Part shown: positions 35,322 to 43,569 of the stretch, piece after piece
Position numbering within the stretch: the stretch's first letter is position 1
How the letters are laid out: each line of letters starts with the position of its first letter
Assembly (NCBI GenBank): GCA_018001015.1
Contig: JAGNIV010000020.1
Coordinates: 1-64,000 of the forward strand
Direction of reading: 5' to 3'
DNA length: 64,000 nt
Origin: Phenylobacterium sp.
GTDB taxonomy: Bacteria; Pseudomonadota; Alphaproteobacteria; Caulobacterales; Caulobacteraceae
Notes under the pieces: generated by a model
The model's database searches: none
Told to the model about the DNA's origin: nothing
The model's input: the letters and a program-made list of their open reading frames with translations, nothing else
Translations under genes and position numbers: made by a program

Positions 35322-35335
35322 TTGATGATCGTCAA
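35322..35335 (-). promoter_or_regulatory. FNR/FixK-type box of the nar operon
   Basis: TTGAC-GATC-ATCAA on the - strand, an exact match to TTGAY-N4-RTCAA. It lies 80 bases before the TTG start of narK1. Confidence 0.77.
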
Positions 35336-35483
35336 ACAAAATCCCTGATCTTGCTAGTTTCAGGATGCCAAGGTCACGAATAGTGGGCTCAATTTACATT
35401 TTTCGGACGCTCGATTAACGTCGTTAGCGACAACGAATAAAAAATATCAAGTGACTTTGCTGACTGCGACGCATTGGCGTCAC

Positions 35484-35497
35484 TTGATCCAGGTCAA
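35484..35497 (+). promoter_or_regulatory. FNR/FixK-type box of the narR-like gene
   Basis: TTGAT-CCAG-GTCAA, an exact match and the commonest FixK-box form. It lies 53 bases before ATG 35551, so the regulator gene is itself anaerobically controlled or autoregulated. Confidence 0.8.
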
Positions 35498-35550
35498 GGC
35501 TCGACTCGCCGGCCTGGCCGATGGGTGATCGAGGTAAGAGGACCACACGA

Positions 35551-36312
35551 ATGTCGATGCGAACCGTGGACGTAGAGCGCGTCAAGGGCCTCGCCCTGTT
35601 CTCCGGCGTCTCGGACGAGACGTTCAGCGCGGTGACCGCCGGCGCCTTCCTGCAAAAATTCCCGGCCGGCACCACCCTCCTGCACGAGGGCGATCCAGTA
35701 GACTTCCTCTATGTCCTGCTCGACGGGCTGGTGGAGCTGGAGGGCACCTGGAACGATAAGGAGACCACCCTGGCGGTGCTCCGGCCGGTCTCAACCTTCA
35801 TCTTCGCCGCCGTCGCCCTGGACGCCGACGCCCTGATGAGCGCCCGCACCGTCGAGCGGTCGGACATCCTCATGCTCTCGGGCGAGACCCTGCGTCGGGC
35901 GATGCAGACCGACCCCCACTTTAGCTATGCCGCGGCTCTTGAACTCGCCGGCTGCTATCGCGGCCTGGTGCGTTCGCTGAAGAACCAGAAGCTTCGCGGC
36001 GGCGCCGAGCGCCTGGCCAACTACCTGATCACCCAGAAGGTGCGCCAGGGCGGAGGCGAGACCTTCACCCTGCCCCACGAGAAGCGCCTGCTGGCCTCCC
36101 TGTTGGGCATGACACCGGAGAACCTGTCGCGCGCCTTCGCCACGCTCACCGGCTACGGCGTGGTGGTGAACGGCCCGGAGGTGACCATCGCCCGGCCGGT
36201 GGTGCTGGAGCGCCTGGCCAAGCCCGATCCGCTGATCGACAATCACCAGCCTCCTGGCGCGACGCCCGTGGGCAAGGCCGAGCGGGAACTCTGGTCCGCC
36301 CGCGCCAGCTAG
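35551..36312 (+). CDS. Crp/Fnr-family regulator, NarR/Dnr-like
   Basis: A 253-residue regulator. The cyclic-nucleotide-binding-like fold runs ~15-135 (LFSGVSDETFSAV, LHEGDPVDFLYVLLDGLVEL) and a helix-turn-helix lies at ~185-215 (LPHEKRLLASLLGMTPENLSRAF). The E-x2-S-R of ENLSR reads TTGAT half-sites in Fnr relatives. The N-terminal cysteines of FNR are absent, so it cannot hold that oxygen-labile cluster; it is more like NarR or Dnr, which respond to nitrate/nitrite or NO. ATG 35551 follows AAGAGGA. In Paracoccus narR stands in the same divergent position to narK. It converges on moaA with a four-base overlap. Confidence 0.85.
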   Translation: MSMRTVDVERVKGLALFSGVSDETFSAVTAGAFLQKFPAGTTLLHEGDPVDFLYVLLDGLVELEGTWNDKETTLAVLRPVSTFIFAAVALDADALMSARTVERSDILMLSGETLRRAMQTDPHFSYAAALELAGCYRGLVRSLKNQKLRGGAERLANYLITQKVRQGGGETFTLPHEKRLLASLLGMTPENLSRAFATLTGYGVVVNGPEVTIARPVVLERLAKPDPLIDNHQPPGATPVGKAERELWSARAS

Positions 36313-37298
36313 CCGCCGAATTGCGACAGATTGCGGGTGTCCCCGGCTTGGTCGCTGGCGAGGTCGTGGCCCTGAGTCTTGCCCGTCAGCGCCTGGGCGA
36401 TCCGGGCCGCCAATAGGTCCGAAGCCCCCTCACCCGCATCGACGGCCAACAGGTCGCGCAGATTGACCCCGCCCTGGCCGAACAGGCACAGGCGCAGCAG
36501 CCCCTGGGCCGTCACCCGCAGGCGATTGCAGCCGTCGCAGAAGCCCGCGCCATAGGGGGCGATTAGGCCGATCCGCCCGGCGAAGTCGCGATGCCCGTAC
36601 TCCGTCGCCGGGCCATCATCGGAAGCCCGGGCGCGGGCGCTCCACCCCTCCTGGGCCAGCCAGGTTTTCAGCCGCTCGCCGCTGACATGCTGGTCGGCGA
36701 AATAGGCCGCATTGTCGGCTGTGCGCATCAATTCGATGAAGCGGACGGCCACCGGACGGCGGCGGACAAACTCGGCGAAGTCGGTGAAGCCGTTCTCCAG
36801 GCTGTCGCGGAGCAGCACCGCGTTGACCTTCACCGTCGGGACCCCGATGGCGAGCGCCTGGTCGAGGCCGGCCACCACCTGATCAAGACGGTCGTGGCCG
36901 GTCAGGCGAGCAAAGGCCTGGGGGTCCAGGCTATCGATGGAGATGTTGAGATTGGTCAGGCCCGCGGCGCGCCAGCTGGCCACGTGGCGGTCCAGGTTCC
37001 AGCCGTTGGTGGTCATGGCGACCTTGGCGATCCCGGGGACTTCAGCGACCCGGGCGATGATCTGGCCGATGTCCTTGCGCACCGTGGGTTCGCCCCCGGT
37101 GAGCCGCACCTTCTCGATCCCGAGCCGCTGGAAGGTGGAGACCAGCCTGCCGATCTCCTCGACGCCGAGGAAGGCGGGGCCCGCGGTCTTCCGGTAGCCG
37201 TCGGGCAGGCAGTAGGTGCAGCGGAAATTGCACACCTCGGTCACCGAGAGGCGCAGGTAGCGGAAGCGGCGGCCGAACCCGTCGATCAGGGACTCCAT
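36309..37298 (-). CDS. moaA: GTP 3',8-cyclase MoaA
   Basis: A 329-residue radical-SAM enzyme for the first step of molybdenum cofactor synthesis. The SAM cluster ligands are C23, C27 and C30 (VCNFRCTYC). The second, substrate-side cluster is GFCDGCNRLR plus the cysteine in LLRLCLFG. The protein ends in Gly-Gly (QFGG), as active MoaA requires. Together with moaB, moeA and mobA in this window it supports nitrate reductase maturation. A structured leader lies upstream. Confidence 0.94.
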   Translation of the reverse strand: MESLIDGFGRRFRYLRLSVTEVCNFRCTYCLPDGYRKTAGPAFLGVEEIGRLVSTFQRLGIEKVRLTGGEPTVRKDIGQIIARVAEVPGIAKVAMTTNGWNLDRHVASWRAAGLTNLNISIDSLDPQAFARLTGHDRLDQVVAGLDQALAIGVPTVKVNAVLLRDSLENGFTDFAEFVRRRPVAVRFIELMRTADNAAYFADQHVSGERLKTWLAQEGWSARARASDDGPATEYGHRDFAGRIGLIAPYGAGFCDGCNRLRVTAQGLLRLCLFGQGGVNLRDLLAVDAGEGASDLLAARIAQALTGKTQGHDLASDQAGDTRNLSQFGG

Positions 37299-37326
37299 GG
37301 GGACAGGTTCCTCGCGAGACAGAAGA

Positions 37327-37393
37327 GGCGCCGGTTTCCCGGCGCCCCAAGACCCGGCGGATCACCGGTGTCGACGTCGCCCAAGCCGACGCC
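37327..37393 (-). promoter_or_regulatory. Structured leader of moaA (two stem-loops, one with a GAAA tetraloop)
   Basis: On the - strand, 29-48 bases before the moaA ATG, GGCGCCGG and CCGGCGCC form a perfect eight-pair stem closed by a GAAA (GNRA) tetraloop. A second stem of seven pairs, with one G-U, lies at 37373-37393. The leader could be a cofactor-sensing RNA in the place where the Moco RNA motif occurs in other bacteria; I cannot show the full motif. Confidence 0.4.
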
Positions 37394-37496
37394 GGAGGGA
37401 GGATTGGCGTCGCGCGCAACGGGCGGATCGAGGATGAGCCTAGGCGGCTGGGCCCGCCCTGGGTATGACGGCTGAGGGTCGCCGCCTTGACTTCGG

Positions 37497-38690
37497 TTAA
37501 GCCGGAACCGCCCTGCCCCGCGGCCGGGCTGGCCATCCCAGCAACATCGGCCCGTAGGCCACGGCGAAGCCGCCGAAAGCCGCGCTCCAGAGCACGCCGG
37601 AAATCGCCAGCAGGGCTGTCCCCCCCGCCCCTCCGAACCCGGCGCCGACTCGAACCAGGGCGGCGGCGTTGATCAGCAGGTAGATGGCCAGCGTCCAACC
37701 ATCGGCGACTCGGGGCCGGCCGCTGTGGCCGCGAGTGGCCCGGGTCATCATGGCCAGGGTCATGACCCCCACCGCGCCCGCCGTCAGGGCATGGACTCCC
37801 GCGGTGCGCGGCACGCTGTCCGGCGCCAGGATGGTGAGGCCGGTCAGGATCAGTCCGATCCCCAGCCAAGCGTAGCCAAGGTGAAGGATCCAGACCAGCG
37901 GCTCGGTCAGGGTCCGCAGCCCCTGCCAGCGCGCCAGGCGGGCCAGGGCCGCAAGGCCCGCGGCCGTCAGCAGCCCGCCGGCCAGGGGGCTTTCGGGAGC
38001 CGCCGTCCAGGAGACGGCGGCCAGGCCGGTGAGGATCAGGGCGGCCGTGTCGGCGCGATCGGCGGGGGCGGGCAGCGGGCCGGGCGCATGCTGGGTCAGC
38101 CAGTTGCGGGTGAAGCTCGGAGTCACCCGCCCGCCGATCAGGGCGATGAGCAGGGCCACGGCGCCCAGAGCGGCCCGTTGCGCGACCGCCTCGGGCGCGA
38201 GCCCCCCCAGGTGGAAGGCGATATTGGCGCAGGCCAGCACAGTGACCAGGCCGCAGACGGCCAGGTTGCGCCAGTTTCGAGCGGCCAGGACCTCTCGCCA
38301 GATCACGCTCGCGAAGACCACCAGAAAGGCGCTGTCGACCAAGCTCGCCCAGACCCCGAGTTCGGTGGCCGCCAGCATCGCCAGGCGCCCGGCCAGCCAA
38401 AGGCCAGACAGGGCGGCGAGCGGCGCGCCCATCACGGGCAGGCGTCCGGTCCAGTTGGGGACGGCGGTCAGCAGGAAGCCGGCGACGATGCCGGCCAACA
38501 CCCCAAACAGCATCTCGTGGATGTGCCACTCGCGGGTGAGCGCGGTCCAGGGCAGATAGCCCGTGAAGGACAGCAGCCAGAGGGGAACGGTCAGCGCCGC
38601 CCAGATCGAGGCGGCGAGGAAGAAGGGGCGGAAGCCGTAGCTGAAGAGCTTCGGCCCCCGGTAGGCGCGCCGATCGGCGGCGGTGGCCAT
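37497..38690 (-). CDS. nnrS: NnrS family heme-copper membrane protein
   Basis: A 397-residue protein with twelve hydrophobic segments. FSYGFRPFFLAASIWAALTV at the N-terminus, WHIHEMLFGVLAGIVAGFLLT and AVPNWTGRLPV are the NnrS signature. NnrS lessens nitrosative stress and usually travels with denitrification genes controlled by NO-responsive Crp/Fnr regulators. An FNR-like box lies 61 bases upstream. No nitrite or NO reductase accompanies it here. Confidence 0.92.
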   Translation of the reverse strand: MATAADRRAYRGPKLFSYGFRPFFLAASIWAALTVPLWLLSFTGYLPWTALTREWHIHEMLFGVLAGIVAGFLLTAVPNWTGRLPVMGAPLAALSGLWLAGRLAMLAATELGVWASLVDSAFLVVFASVIWREVLAARNWRNLAVCGLVTVLACANIAFHLGGLAPEAVAQRAALGAVALLIALIGGRVTPSFTRNWLTQHAPGPLPAPADRADTAALILTGLAAVSWTAAPESPLAGGLLTAAGLAALARLARWQGLRTLTEPLVWILHLGYAWLGIGLILTGLTILAPDSVPRTAGVHALTAGAVGVMTLAMMTRATRGHSGRPRVADGWTLAIYLLINAAALVRVGAGFGGAGGTALLAISGVLWSAAFGGFAVAYGPMLLGWPARPRGRAVPA

Positions 38691-38751
38691 GGGGGACTCC
38701 GGTCGTCTAGAGGACGGGCCTTCCTTCTAGTCCCGTCCCCGCCCGCCGCCC

Positions 38752-38765
38752 TTGTCGGACATCAA
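38752..38765 (-). promoter_or_regulatory. FNR/FixK-type box before nnrS
   Basis: TTGAT-GTCC-GACAA on the - strand, one mismatch from consensus, 61 bases before the nnrS start. Confidence 0.55.
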
Positions 38766-38778
38766 GCGGCGACCTTGC

Positions 38779-40995
38779 TCATGCGCATTTGGAGTAGCCG
38801 CAGCCGAAGCAGGTGTCGCAGCCCTCCTTGCGGACCAGCTCCAGCCCGCCGCACTGCGGACAACAGGCCTTGCCCGATGTGTGGGCGTGGGGCGCCATGG
38901 CGGCGTGAGCCGGCGCCGCGGCGGCCTCTATCCTCAGGTGGCGCTCGATCACGCCGCCGATGGCCGCAGGTAGGGACGGCACATAGCGCCCGTCGATCCA
39001 GCCGCCGCCGCTGGGGTCGAACACCGCCTTCAGCTCCTCGGCCACGAAGGCCACGTCACCGCCCCGGCGGAACACCGCCGAGATCATTCGCGTCAGGCCG
39101 AGCGTCCAGGCGTAGTGCTCCATGTTCTTGGAGTTGACGAAGATCTCGAAGGGGCGTGGCCCTTCCCCGATGTCGGCGTCGTTGATGGTGACGTAGACCG
39201 CGTGCGCGCTCTGCGGCCATTTGATCTTGTAGGTCGCCCCCTGCAGGACGTCCGGCCTCGGCGAGAGCTTGGGTTCGGCCGGCTCGGCCGCCCCGGGCGT
39301 CGGCGCCACCGAGAGCACCGATCCGGTGACGGCGTTGGGGCGGTAGGTGGTCAGGCCCTTGCAGCCCAGACGGTAGCCTTCGAGATAGATGTCGGAGAAA
39401 TCGGCGAAGGCGATATCTTCCGGACAGTTCACGGTCTTGGAGATCGAACTGTCGATGCAGGTCTGGGCCGCGGCCTGCATACGCAGGTGGTCGGCCGGGG
39501 CCAGGTCCTGGGCGCTGACGAACAGCTCGGCGGGCGGCTCGACCTCGCCCTTCAGCCCGCGCCAAACCGAGAGCGCATAGTCCTCCACCTGCTCCTCCCG
39601 CGAGGAGCCGTCGCGCTGACGCACCTTGCGGGTATAGGCGTAGGCGAAGACCGGCTCGACGCCCGAGGAGACATTGCCCGCCAGCAGCGAGGTCGTGCCG
39701 GTGGGGGCTATGGAGGTCAGGCAGCCGTTGCGCAGCCCATGCTGGGCGATCAGGGCGCGGGTCTCCTCGTCGAGATCGCGCAGGTTGGGCCTCTCCAGGA
39801 TCTGCGGGTCGTAGAGCGGGAAGCTGCCCTTCTCGGCGGCCAGCTCAGCCGAGGCGCGATAGGCCTCGCGCTTGATCACCGTGAGCCAGCGCCGGGTCAG
39901 GGCCACGGCCTCGTCCCCGCCATAGCGGGCGCCGCAGAACAGCAGGGCGTCGGCCAGGCCGGTGACGCCGATGCCGATCCGCCGTTTGGCGCGCGCCTCG
40001 GCCGCCTGCGCCTCCAGCGGGAAGCGCGAGATGTCGATGACATTGTCCAGCATGCGGACCGCGGTGCGGGTCAGCCCCCCCAGCCGCGCCTCGTTCAGTT
40101 CGGCGCCGTCCGAGAAGGGCGCCTCCACCAGCCGGGCCAGGTTCAGCGACCCCAGCAGGCAGGCGCCGTAGGCCGGCAGCATCTGCTCGCCGCAAGGATT
40201 GCTGGCCAGGATCTCCTCGCAATAGGCCAGGTTGTTGTTGGCGTTGACCCGGTCGATGAAGATCACCCCCGGCTCGGCGGCGTCATAGGTGGCGGTCATC
40301 AGCCGCGCCCAGAGGTCGGCGGCCCGAACATTGCGGTGGATCTTTCCGTCGAACACCAGGGGCCACTCGGCGTCGGCCGCCAGGGCCTGCATGAAGGCGT
40401 CGCTCACCAGGACCGAGAGGTTGAAGTTACGCAGACGGCCAGGCTCGCGCTTGGCGTCGATGAAGGCCTCGATGTCGGGATGATCGATGCGCAGGCAGCC
40501 CATCATCGCCCCCCGGCGCTGCCCCGCCGACAGGATGGTGCGGCACATGGAGTCCCACACGTCCATAAAGCTGAGCGGCCCCGAGGCGTCGGCGCCAACC
40601 CCCCGGACCAGCGAACCGTTGGGCCGCACCGAAGAGAAATCCATGCCAACGCCGCCGCCCTGCTGCAGGGTGACGGCGGCCTCGCGGACGTGCTCGAAGA
40701 TGGCGCCCAGGTCGTCGGGGATAGCGCCCATGACGAAGCAGTTGAACAGGGTGACCGACCGCTGGGTGCCGGCCCCGGCGAGGATGCGGCCGGCCGGCAG
40801 GAAGCGGTAGTCGGTGAGCGCCTCCATCACCTCGGCGCGGAAGGCTTCCCGGCGCTCGGGGGCCTCAGGCTCGCTCACCGCGCGGGCGACGCGCGCCCAG
40901 GTCTCGGCGACGCTGGCGTCCCCGCCCCCGCCTTGCGGGGCGAAACGGTACTTGCTGGACCAGATTTCTCCGGCGAGGGGATTGTCGAAGGCCAT
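38779..40995 (-). CDS. nrdJ: Adenosylcobalamin-dependent (class II) ribonucleotide reductase
   Basis: A 738-residue enzyme that makes deoxyribonucleotides using a B12 radical, independent of O2. VTLFNCFVMGAIPDD, LQQGGGVGMDFSSVRPNGS, NPCGEQMLPAYGACLLGSLN and SIAPTGTTSLLAGNVSSG follow the class II/I fold. The C-terminal HTSGKACCPQCG with CDTCFGCGYSKCA carries the redox-active and zinc-ribbon cysteines. The frame is open to 41109, but I start at ATG 40995 (MAFDNPLAGEIW). No cobalamin riboswitch is apparent upstream. It allows DNA synthesis during anaerobic nitrate growth. Confidence 0.94.
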   Translation of the reverse strand: MAFDNPLAGEIWSSKYRFAPQGGGGDASVAETWARVARAVSEPEAPERREAFRAEVMEALTDYRFLPAGRILAGAGTQRSVTLFNCFVMGAIPDDLGAIFEHVREAAVTLQQGGGVGMDFSSVRPNGSLVRGVGADASGPLSFMDVWDSMCRTILSAGQRRGAMMGCLRIDHPDIEAFIDAKREPGRLRNFNLSVLVSDAFMQALAADAEWPLVFDGKIHRNVRAADLWARLMTATYDAAEPGVIFIDRVNANNNLAYCEEILASNPCGEQMLPAYGACLLGSLNLARLVEAPFSDGAELNEARLGGLTRTAVRMLDNVIDISRFPLEAQAAEARAKRRIGIGVTGLADALLFCGARYGGDEAVALTRRWLTVIKREAYRASAELAAEKGSFPLYDPQILERPNLRDLDEETRALIAQHGLRNGCLTSIAPTGTTSLLAGNVSSGVEPVFAYAYTRKVRQRDGSSREEQVEDYALSVWRGLKGEVEPPAELFVSAQDLAPADHLRMQAAAQTCIDSSISKTVNCPEDIAFADFSDIYLEGYRLGCKGLTTYRPNAVTGSVLSVAPTPGAAEPAEPKLSPRPDVLQGATYKIKWPQSAHAVYVTINDADIGEGPRPFEIFVNSKNMEHYAWTLGLTRMISAVFRRGGDVAFVAEELKAVFDPSGGGWIDGRYVPSLPAAIGGVIERHLRIEAAAAPAHAAMAPHAHTSGKACCPQCGGLELVRKEGCDTCFGCGYSKCA

Positions 40996-41095
40996 GGCGC
41001 TCTCTCTGCGTGGGGAGAGGCAGGCTGGCCGATTCCCTGCGGCGCACAGGTCGCGCAATGGATGTCGCAGGCCGACAAGTCGGCCAGGACTCGAC

Positions 41096-41109
41096 TTGGC
41101 GAAAATCAA
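41096..41109. promoter_or_regulatory. FNR/FixK-type box between nrdJ and a RIC-like gene
   Basis: TTGGC-GAAA-ATCAA on the + strand (TTGAT-TTTC-GCCAA on the - strand), one mismatch. It lies 72 bases before the RIC-like ATG and 100 bases before nrdJ, and could serve both. Confidence 0.5.
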
Positions 41110-41181
41110 GCCGGCGTCCGGCGCGGTTCAAGGCGCTTCGCGCACAGGCGGCCTAGTCTCCCCCCAATTGAGGAGACCGCC

Positions 41182-41790
41182 ATGATCCCGATCCCCACCC
41201 CTGAGCTCAATCTATGGGCCCGCGAAATGGTCCGACGATCACCCGAGGCCAACGACGTCTTTCGGCTCCCGGGCCCGCTGACCACGGTTGAAAAGCTCGA
41301 GCGCGACCTGACCCGCGCGCCGCGGGGCGACAAGGCCGCCGACCGCGCGGCCCCCAAGCTCATTGAGCACATCCTCGAACGCTATCACGAGGTCCATCGG
41401 CAGGAGTTCCCCCTGGCCATCGAGCTGGCGCGCACCGTGGAGCGGGTCCACGCCGCCGACGCCGACTGCCCGCGCGGCCTGGCCGACCACCTGGCGATCA
41501 TGGCGGACGATCTGGAAGGCCATCAGCGCAAGGAGGAGAACATCCTCTTCCCCACCATGCTGGCCGGCTCCTGCGGCGTCCTGCGCTTTCCCATCTCCCG
41601 GATGATGTCCGAACATGACGATGTCTATGATCAACTGGCCCGCCTGGCGGCCCTGACCAAGGACTTCACCCCGCCTGGGGAGGCCTGCCATACGTGGCGC
41701 GCCCTCACCCAGGCCTGCAAGAAACTCGATCGCGATCTGCGCGAGCACATGCGCCTGGAGAACGAGGTCCTCTTCCCCCACTTCCTCTGA
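41182..41790 (+). CDS. RIC/YtfE-like hemerythrin-domain protein
   Basis: A 202-residue protein whose C-terminal ~145 residues are a hemerythrin-like di-iron domain: LIEHILERYHEVHRQEFP, HLAIMADDLEGHQRKEENILFP, MMSEHDDVYDQL and LREHMRLENEVLFPHF, as in RIC (YtfE/ScdA), which repairs iron-sulfur clusters damaged by NO or oxidants. The N-terminal ~50 residues lack the Cys-Cys motif of the ScdA_N domain, so it is a short or divergent form. ATG 41182 follows GAGGAGA. It diverges from nrdJ across a shared box. Confidence 0.82.
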   Translation: MIPIPTPELNLWAREMVRRSPEANDVFRLPGPLTTVEKLERDLTRAPRGDKAADRAAPKLIEHILERYHEVHRQEFPLAIELARTVERVHAADADCPRGLADHLAIMADDLEGHQRKEENILFPTMLAGSCGVLRFPISRMMSEHDDVYDQLARLAALTKDFTPPGEACHTWRALTQACKKLDRDLREHMRLENEVLFPHFL

Positions 41791-41819
41791 CCGAAGTCTG
41801 AGACCGGGCTCAGACGCCC

Positions 41820-43007
41820 TCAGAGATCGAGGACCTCGACCCCATCGCCAACCGCCGCCGCGCCATCTCCGGGCCGGCGGCGGATCAGCAGGTCGGCCAG
41901 GGCCAGAGTCTTCTGTGACGAGGAGTCCTGGTCGGCGAGGGGCGAGACGCCGGTCGCGACGTTCCGCGCCCGCACGAAGGTTTCCCGATCACCGCACGCT
42001 TCCAGCCCGACAGCCAGCCGCGCGGCGCGCCAGGCCAGGGCCGTACGCGGATCCCGCCCCCCGAGCCCGGCGATCAGAGGCGCCAGCAGCAGGCGCGCCG
42101 TCACCAGGGCCGCAGTGGGATTGCCCGGCAGGCCCACCACCAGCTTGCCCCCGGCCCGCCCCAGCCAGACCGGCTTTCCGGGCTTGATGGCCACCTTGGC
42201 GAAGACGCAGTCCAGGCCAAAGGGCGCGAACATCGCCTTGGCGTAGTCCCGCTGCCCGACGGAGGCGCCGCCGGTGACCACCACCAGGTCGGCGGCCTCA
42301 AGGGCCGCGCCGGCCGCCGCCTGCAGGAGCGGAAGCTGGTCTCCCAGCCGCCGACGCCCGGCCACTTCCCCACCCCAGGCGCGCACCAGGGCGGCCAGAC
42401 CGAAGGAGACGCTCTCGGGAATCGACCCGCCGACGCCCGTTCCGTGGCCGGGTTCATGCAATTCATCGCCGGTGCTGAGGATCATCACCCTGGGCCGGGA
42501 CACCACCTCAACCTCGGACAGGTCGGCCGCCGCCGCCGCGATCAGCCGCTGCGGCGTAAGCCGCAGGCCCGCCGCCAGGAGTTCGTCGCCTGCCCGGAAG
42601 TCGCAGCCGGCCGCGCGGACATGCCGCCCGCCGCAGGGCGCCTGAGCGAAAAACGCCACAGGCCCCTCATCGCCCACCACTTCCTGCATCACCACCCGGT
42701 CGGTCCCGGCCGGCAAGGGGGCGCCCGTGAAGACGCGCACGCAGGCGCCGCGCGCCAGCGCTTGGTCAAGGCCATGACCGGCATAGGCGGCGCCCATCAC
42801 CGGCAGCCGGACAGGCCCGCCCGCCAGGTCGGCCTCGCGCACGGCGTAGCCGTCCATGGCCGAGACCGCGACGGCGGGGGACGACCACTGCGCCACCACC
42901 GGAACGGCGAGGACCCGGCCATCGGCCTGGTCGAGCCCGATCCGCTCATTGGCAAGAGGGCGGGCCAGGGTGGCAACCAGGGCCACAGCGTCGTCGAAGC
43001 TGATCAA
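41820..43007 (-). CDS. moeA: Molybdopterin molybdenumtransferase MoeA
   Basis: A 395-residue enzyme inserting molybdate into adenylated molybdopterin. Conserved blocks include AVSAMDGYAVREADL, VFTGAPLPAGTDRVVMQE, RPRVMILSTGDELHEPG, VVVTGGASVGQRDYAK and GLPGNPTAALVTARLLLAP. It overlaps moaB by four bases and ends the acyl-CoA dehydrogenase-moaB-moeA unit. Confidence 0.93.
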   Translation of the reverse strand: MISFDDAVALVATLARPLANERIGLDQADGRVLAVPVVAQWSSPAVAVSAMDGYAVREADLAGGPVRLPVMGAAYAGHGLDQALARGACVRVFTGAPLPAGTDRVVMQEVVGDEGPVAFFAQAPCGGRHVRAAGCDFRAGDELLAAGLRLTPQRLIAAAAADLSEVEVVSRPRVMILSTGDELHEPGHGTGVGGSIPESVSFGLAALVRAWGGEVAGRRRLGDQLPLLQAAAGAALEAADLVVVTGGASVGQRDYAKAMFAPFGLDCVFAKVAIKPGKPVWLGRAGGKLVVGLPGNPTAALVTARLLLAPLIAGLGGRDPRTALAWRAARLAVGLEACGDRETFVRARNVATGVSPLADQDSSSQKTLALADLLIRRRPGDGAAAVGDGVEVLDL

Positions 43008-43543
43008 TTGCAGACGCCCCGATAGCGCGGAATCTGGCCCACCAGCGAGCAGGGGCGGAACCGGCTGTCGAATTCCTCGGCCAGCACCAGGTCCCAGGCG
43101 TCCTTGCAGGCGCCGGTCGAACCGGGGACGCAGAAGATGAAGGTCTCGCCGATCTGACCGGCCAGGGCGCGCGACTGCAGGGTCGAGACCCCCACCGTGC
43201 CCCGGCTCGCCTGGTGAAAGACCACCGAGAAGCCGTCCATGGTGCGATCCAGCAAGGGCGTGACCGCCTCAGGCGTCACGTCACGGGGCGAGAAGCCGGT
43301 GCCGCCGGTGGTCAAGATCACGTCCACATCGGCCGCCTCCGCCCAGGCCCGAACCTGGGCCCCGATGGCCTCGACGTCGTCAGTGACGATGGCGCGGCCA
43401 GCCAGGACGTGACCCGCGCTGGTCAGTCGGTCGGCCAGCAGGCCGCCGGAGGTGTCGGTGACCAGAGTCCGGGTGTCGGAGATGGTCAGGACCGCGATGT
43501 TCAGCGGGTGAAAGGGCAACCGTTCGTCGATGCCGGTCTTCAT
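43004..43543 (-). CDS. moaB: Molybdopterin adenylyltransferase family protein MoaB/MogA
   Basis: A 179-residue protein with the MogA/MoaB fold: IAVLTISDTRTLVTDTSGG at the N-terminus, then ILTTGGTGFSPRDVTPEA and FCVPGSTGACKDAWD. It adenylates molybdopterin ahead of MoeA. LTTGGTG plus the short length fits MoaB better than MogA, but the two cannot be separated with certainty. It starts 26 bases after the acyl-CoA dehydrogenase gene and is coupled to moeA. Confidence 0.9.
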   Translation of the reverse strand: MKTGIDERLPFHPLNIAVLTISDTRTLVTDTSGGLLADRLTSAGHVLAGRAIVTDDVEAIGAQVRAWAEAADVDVILTTGGTGFSPRDVTPEAVTPLLDRTMDGFSVVFHQASRGTVGVSTLQSRALAGQIGETFIFCVPGSTGACKDAWDLVLAEEFDSRFRPCSLVGQIPRYRGVCN

Positions 43544-43569
43544 GGGGTGTCGGTTCCAGGATTATGGGT

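Larger units (their letters stand above)
35242..35550. promoter_or_regulatory. Divergent nar control region
   Basis: A 309-base gap between narK1 and the divergent regulator. It holds two FNR-type boxes (35322-35335 and 35484-35497), one near each gene. The stretch 35336-35480 is clearly more AT-rich than the rest of the window (for example aataaaaaatatcaa), as expected for a bent or IHF-bound promoter region; I found no clean IHF or NarL site. Confidence 0.6.

Noticed and set aside
37487-37500. TTGAC-TTCG-GTTAA as an FNR box for moaA
   Set aside because: One mismatch, overlaps the nnrS stop and lies almost 190 bases from moaA, far outside the usual spacing.
39115-41181. Long N-terminal extension of the RIC-like frame across nrdJ
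   Set aside because: Only the part from ATG 41182, with a ribosome-binding site, resembles a protein; the rest is antisense to nrdJ.
40996-41181. Cobalamin riboswitch before the B12-dependent nrdJ
   Set aside because: I looked for a B12-box-like sequence and a long structured leader and saw neither; the gap is short and divergent.
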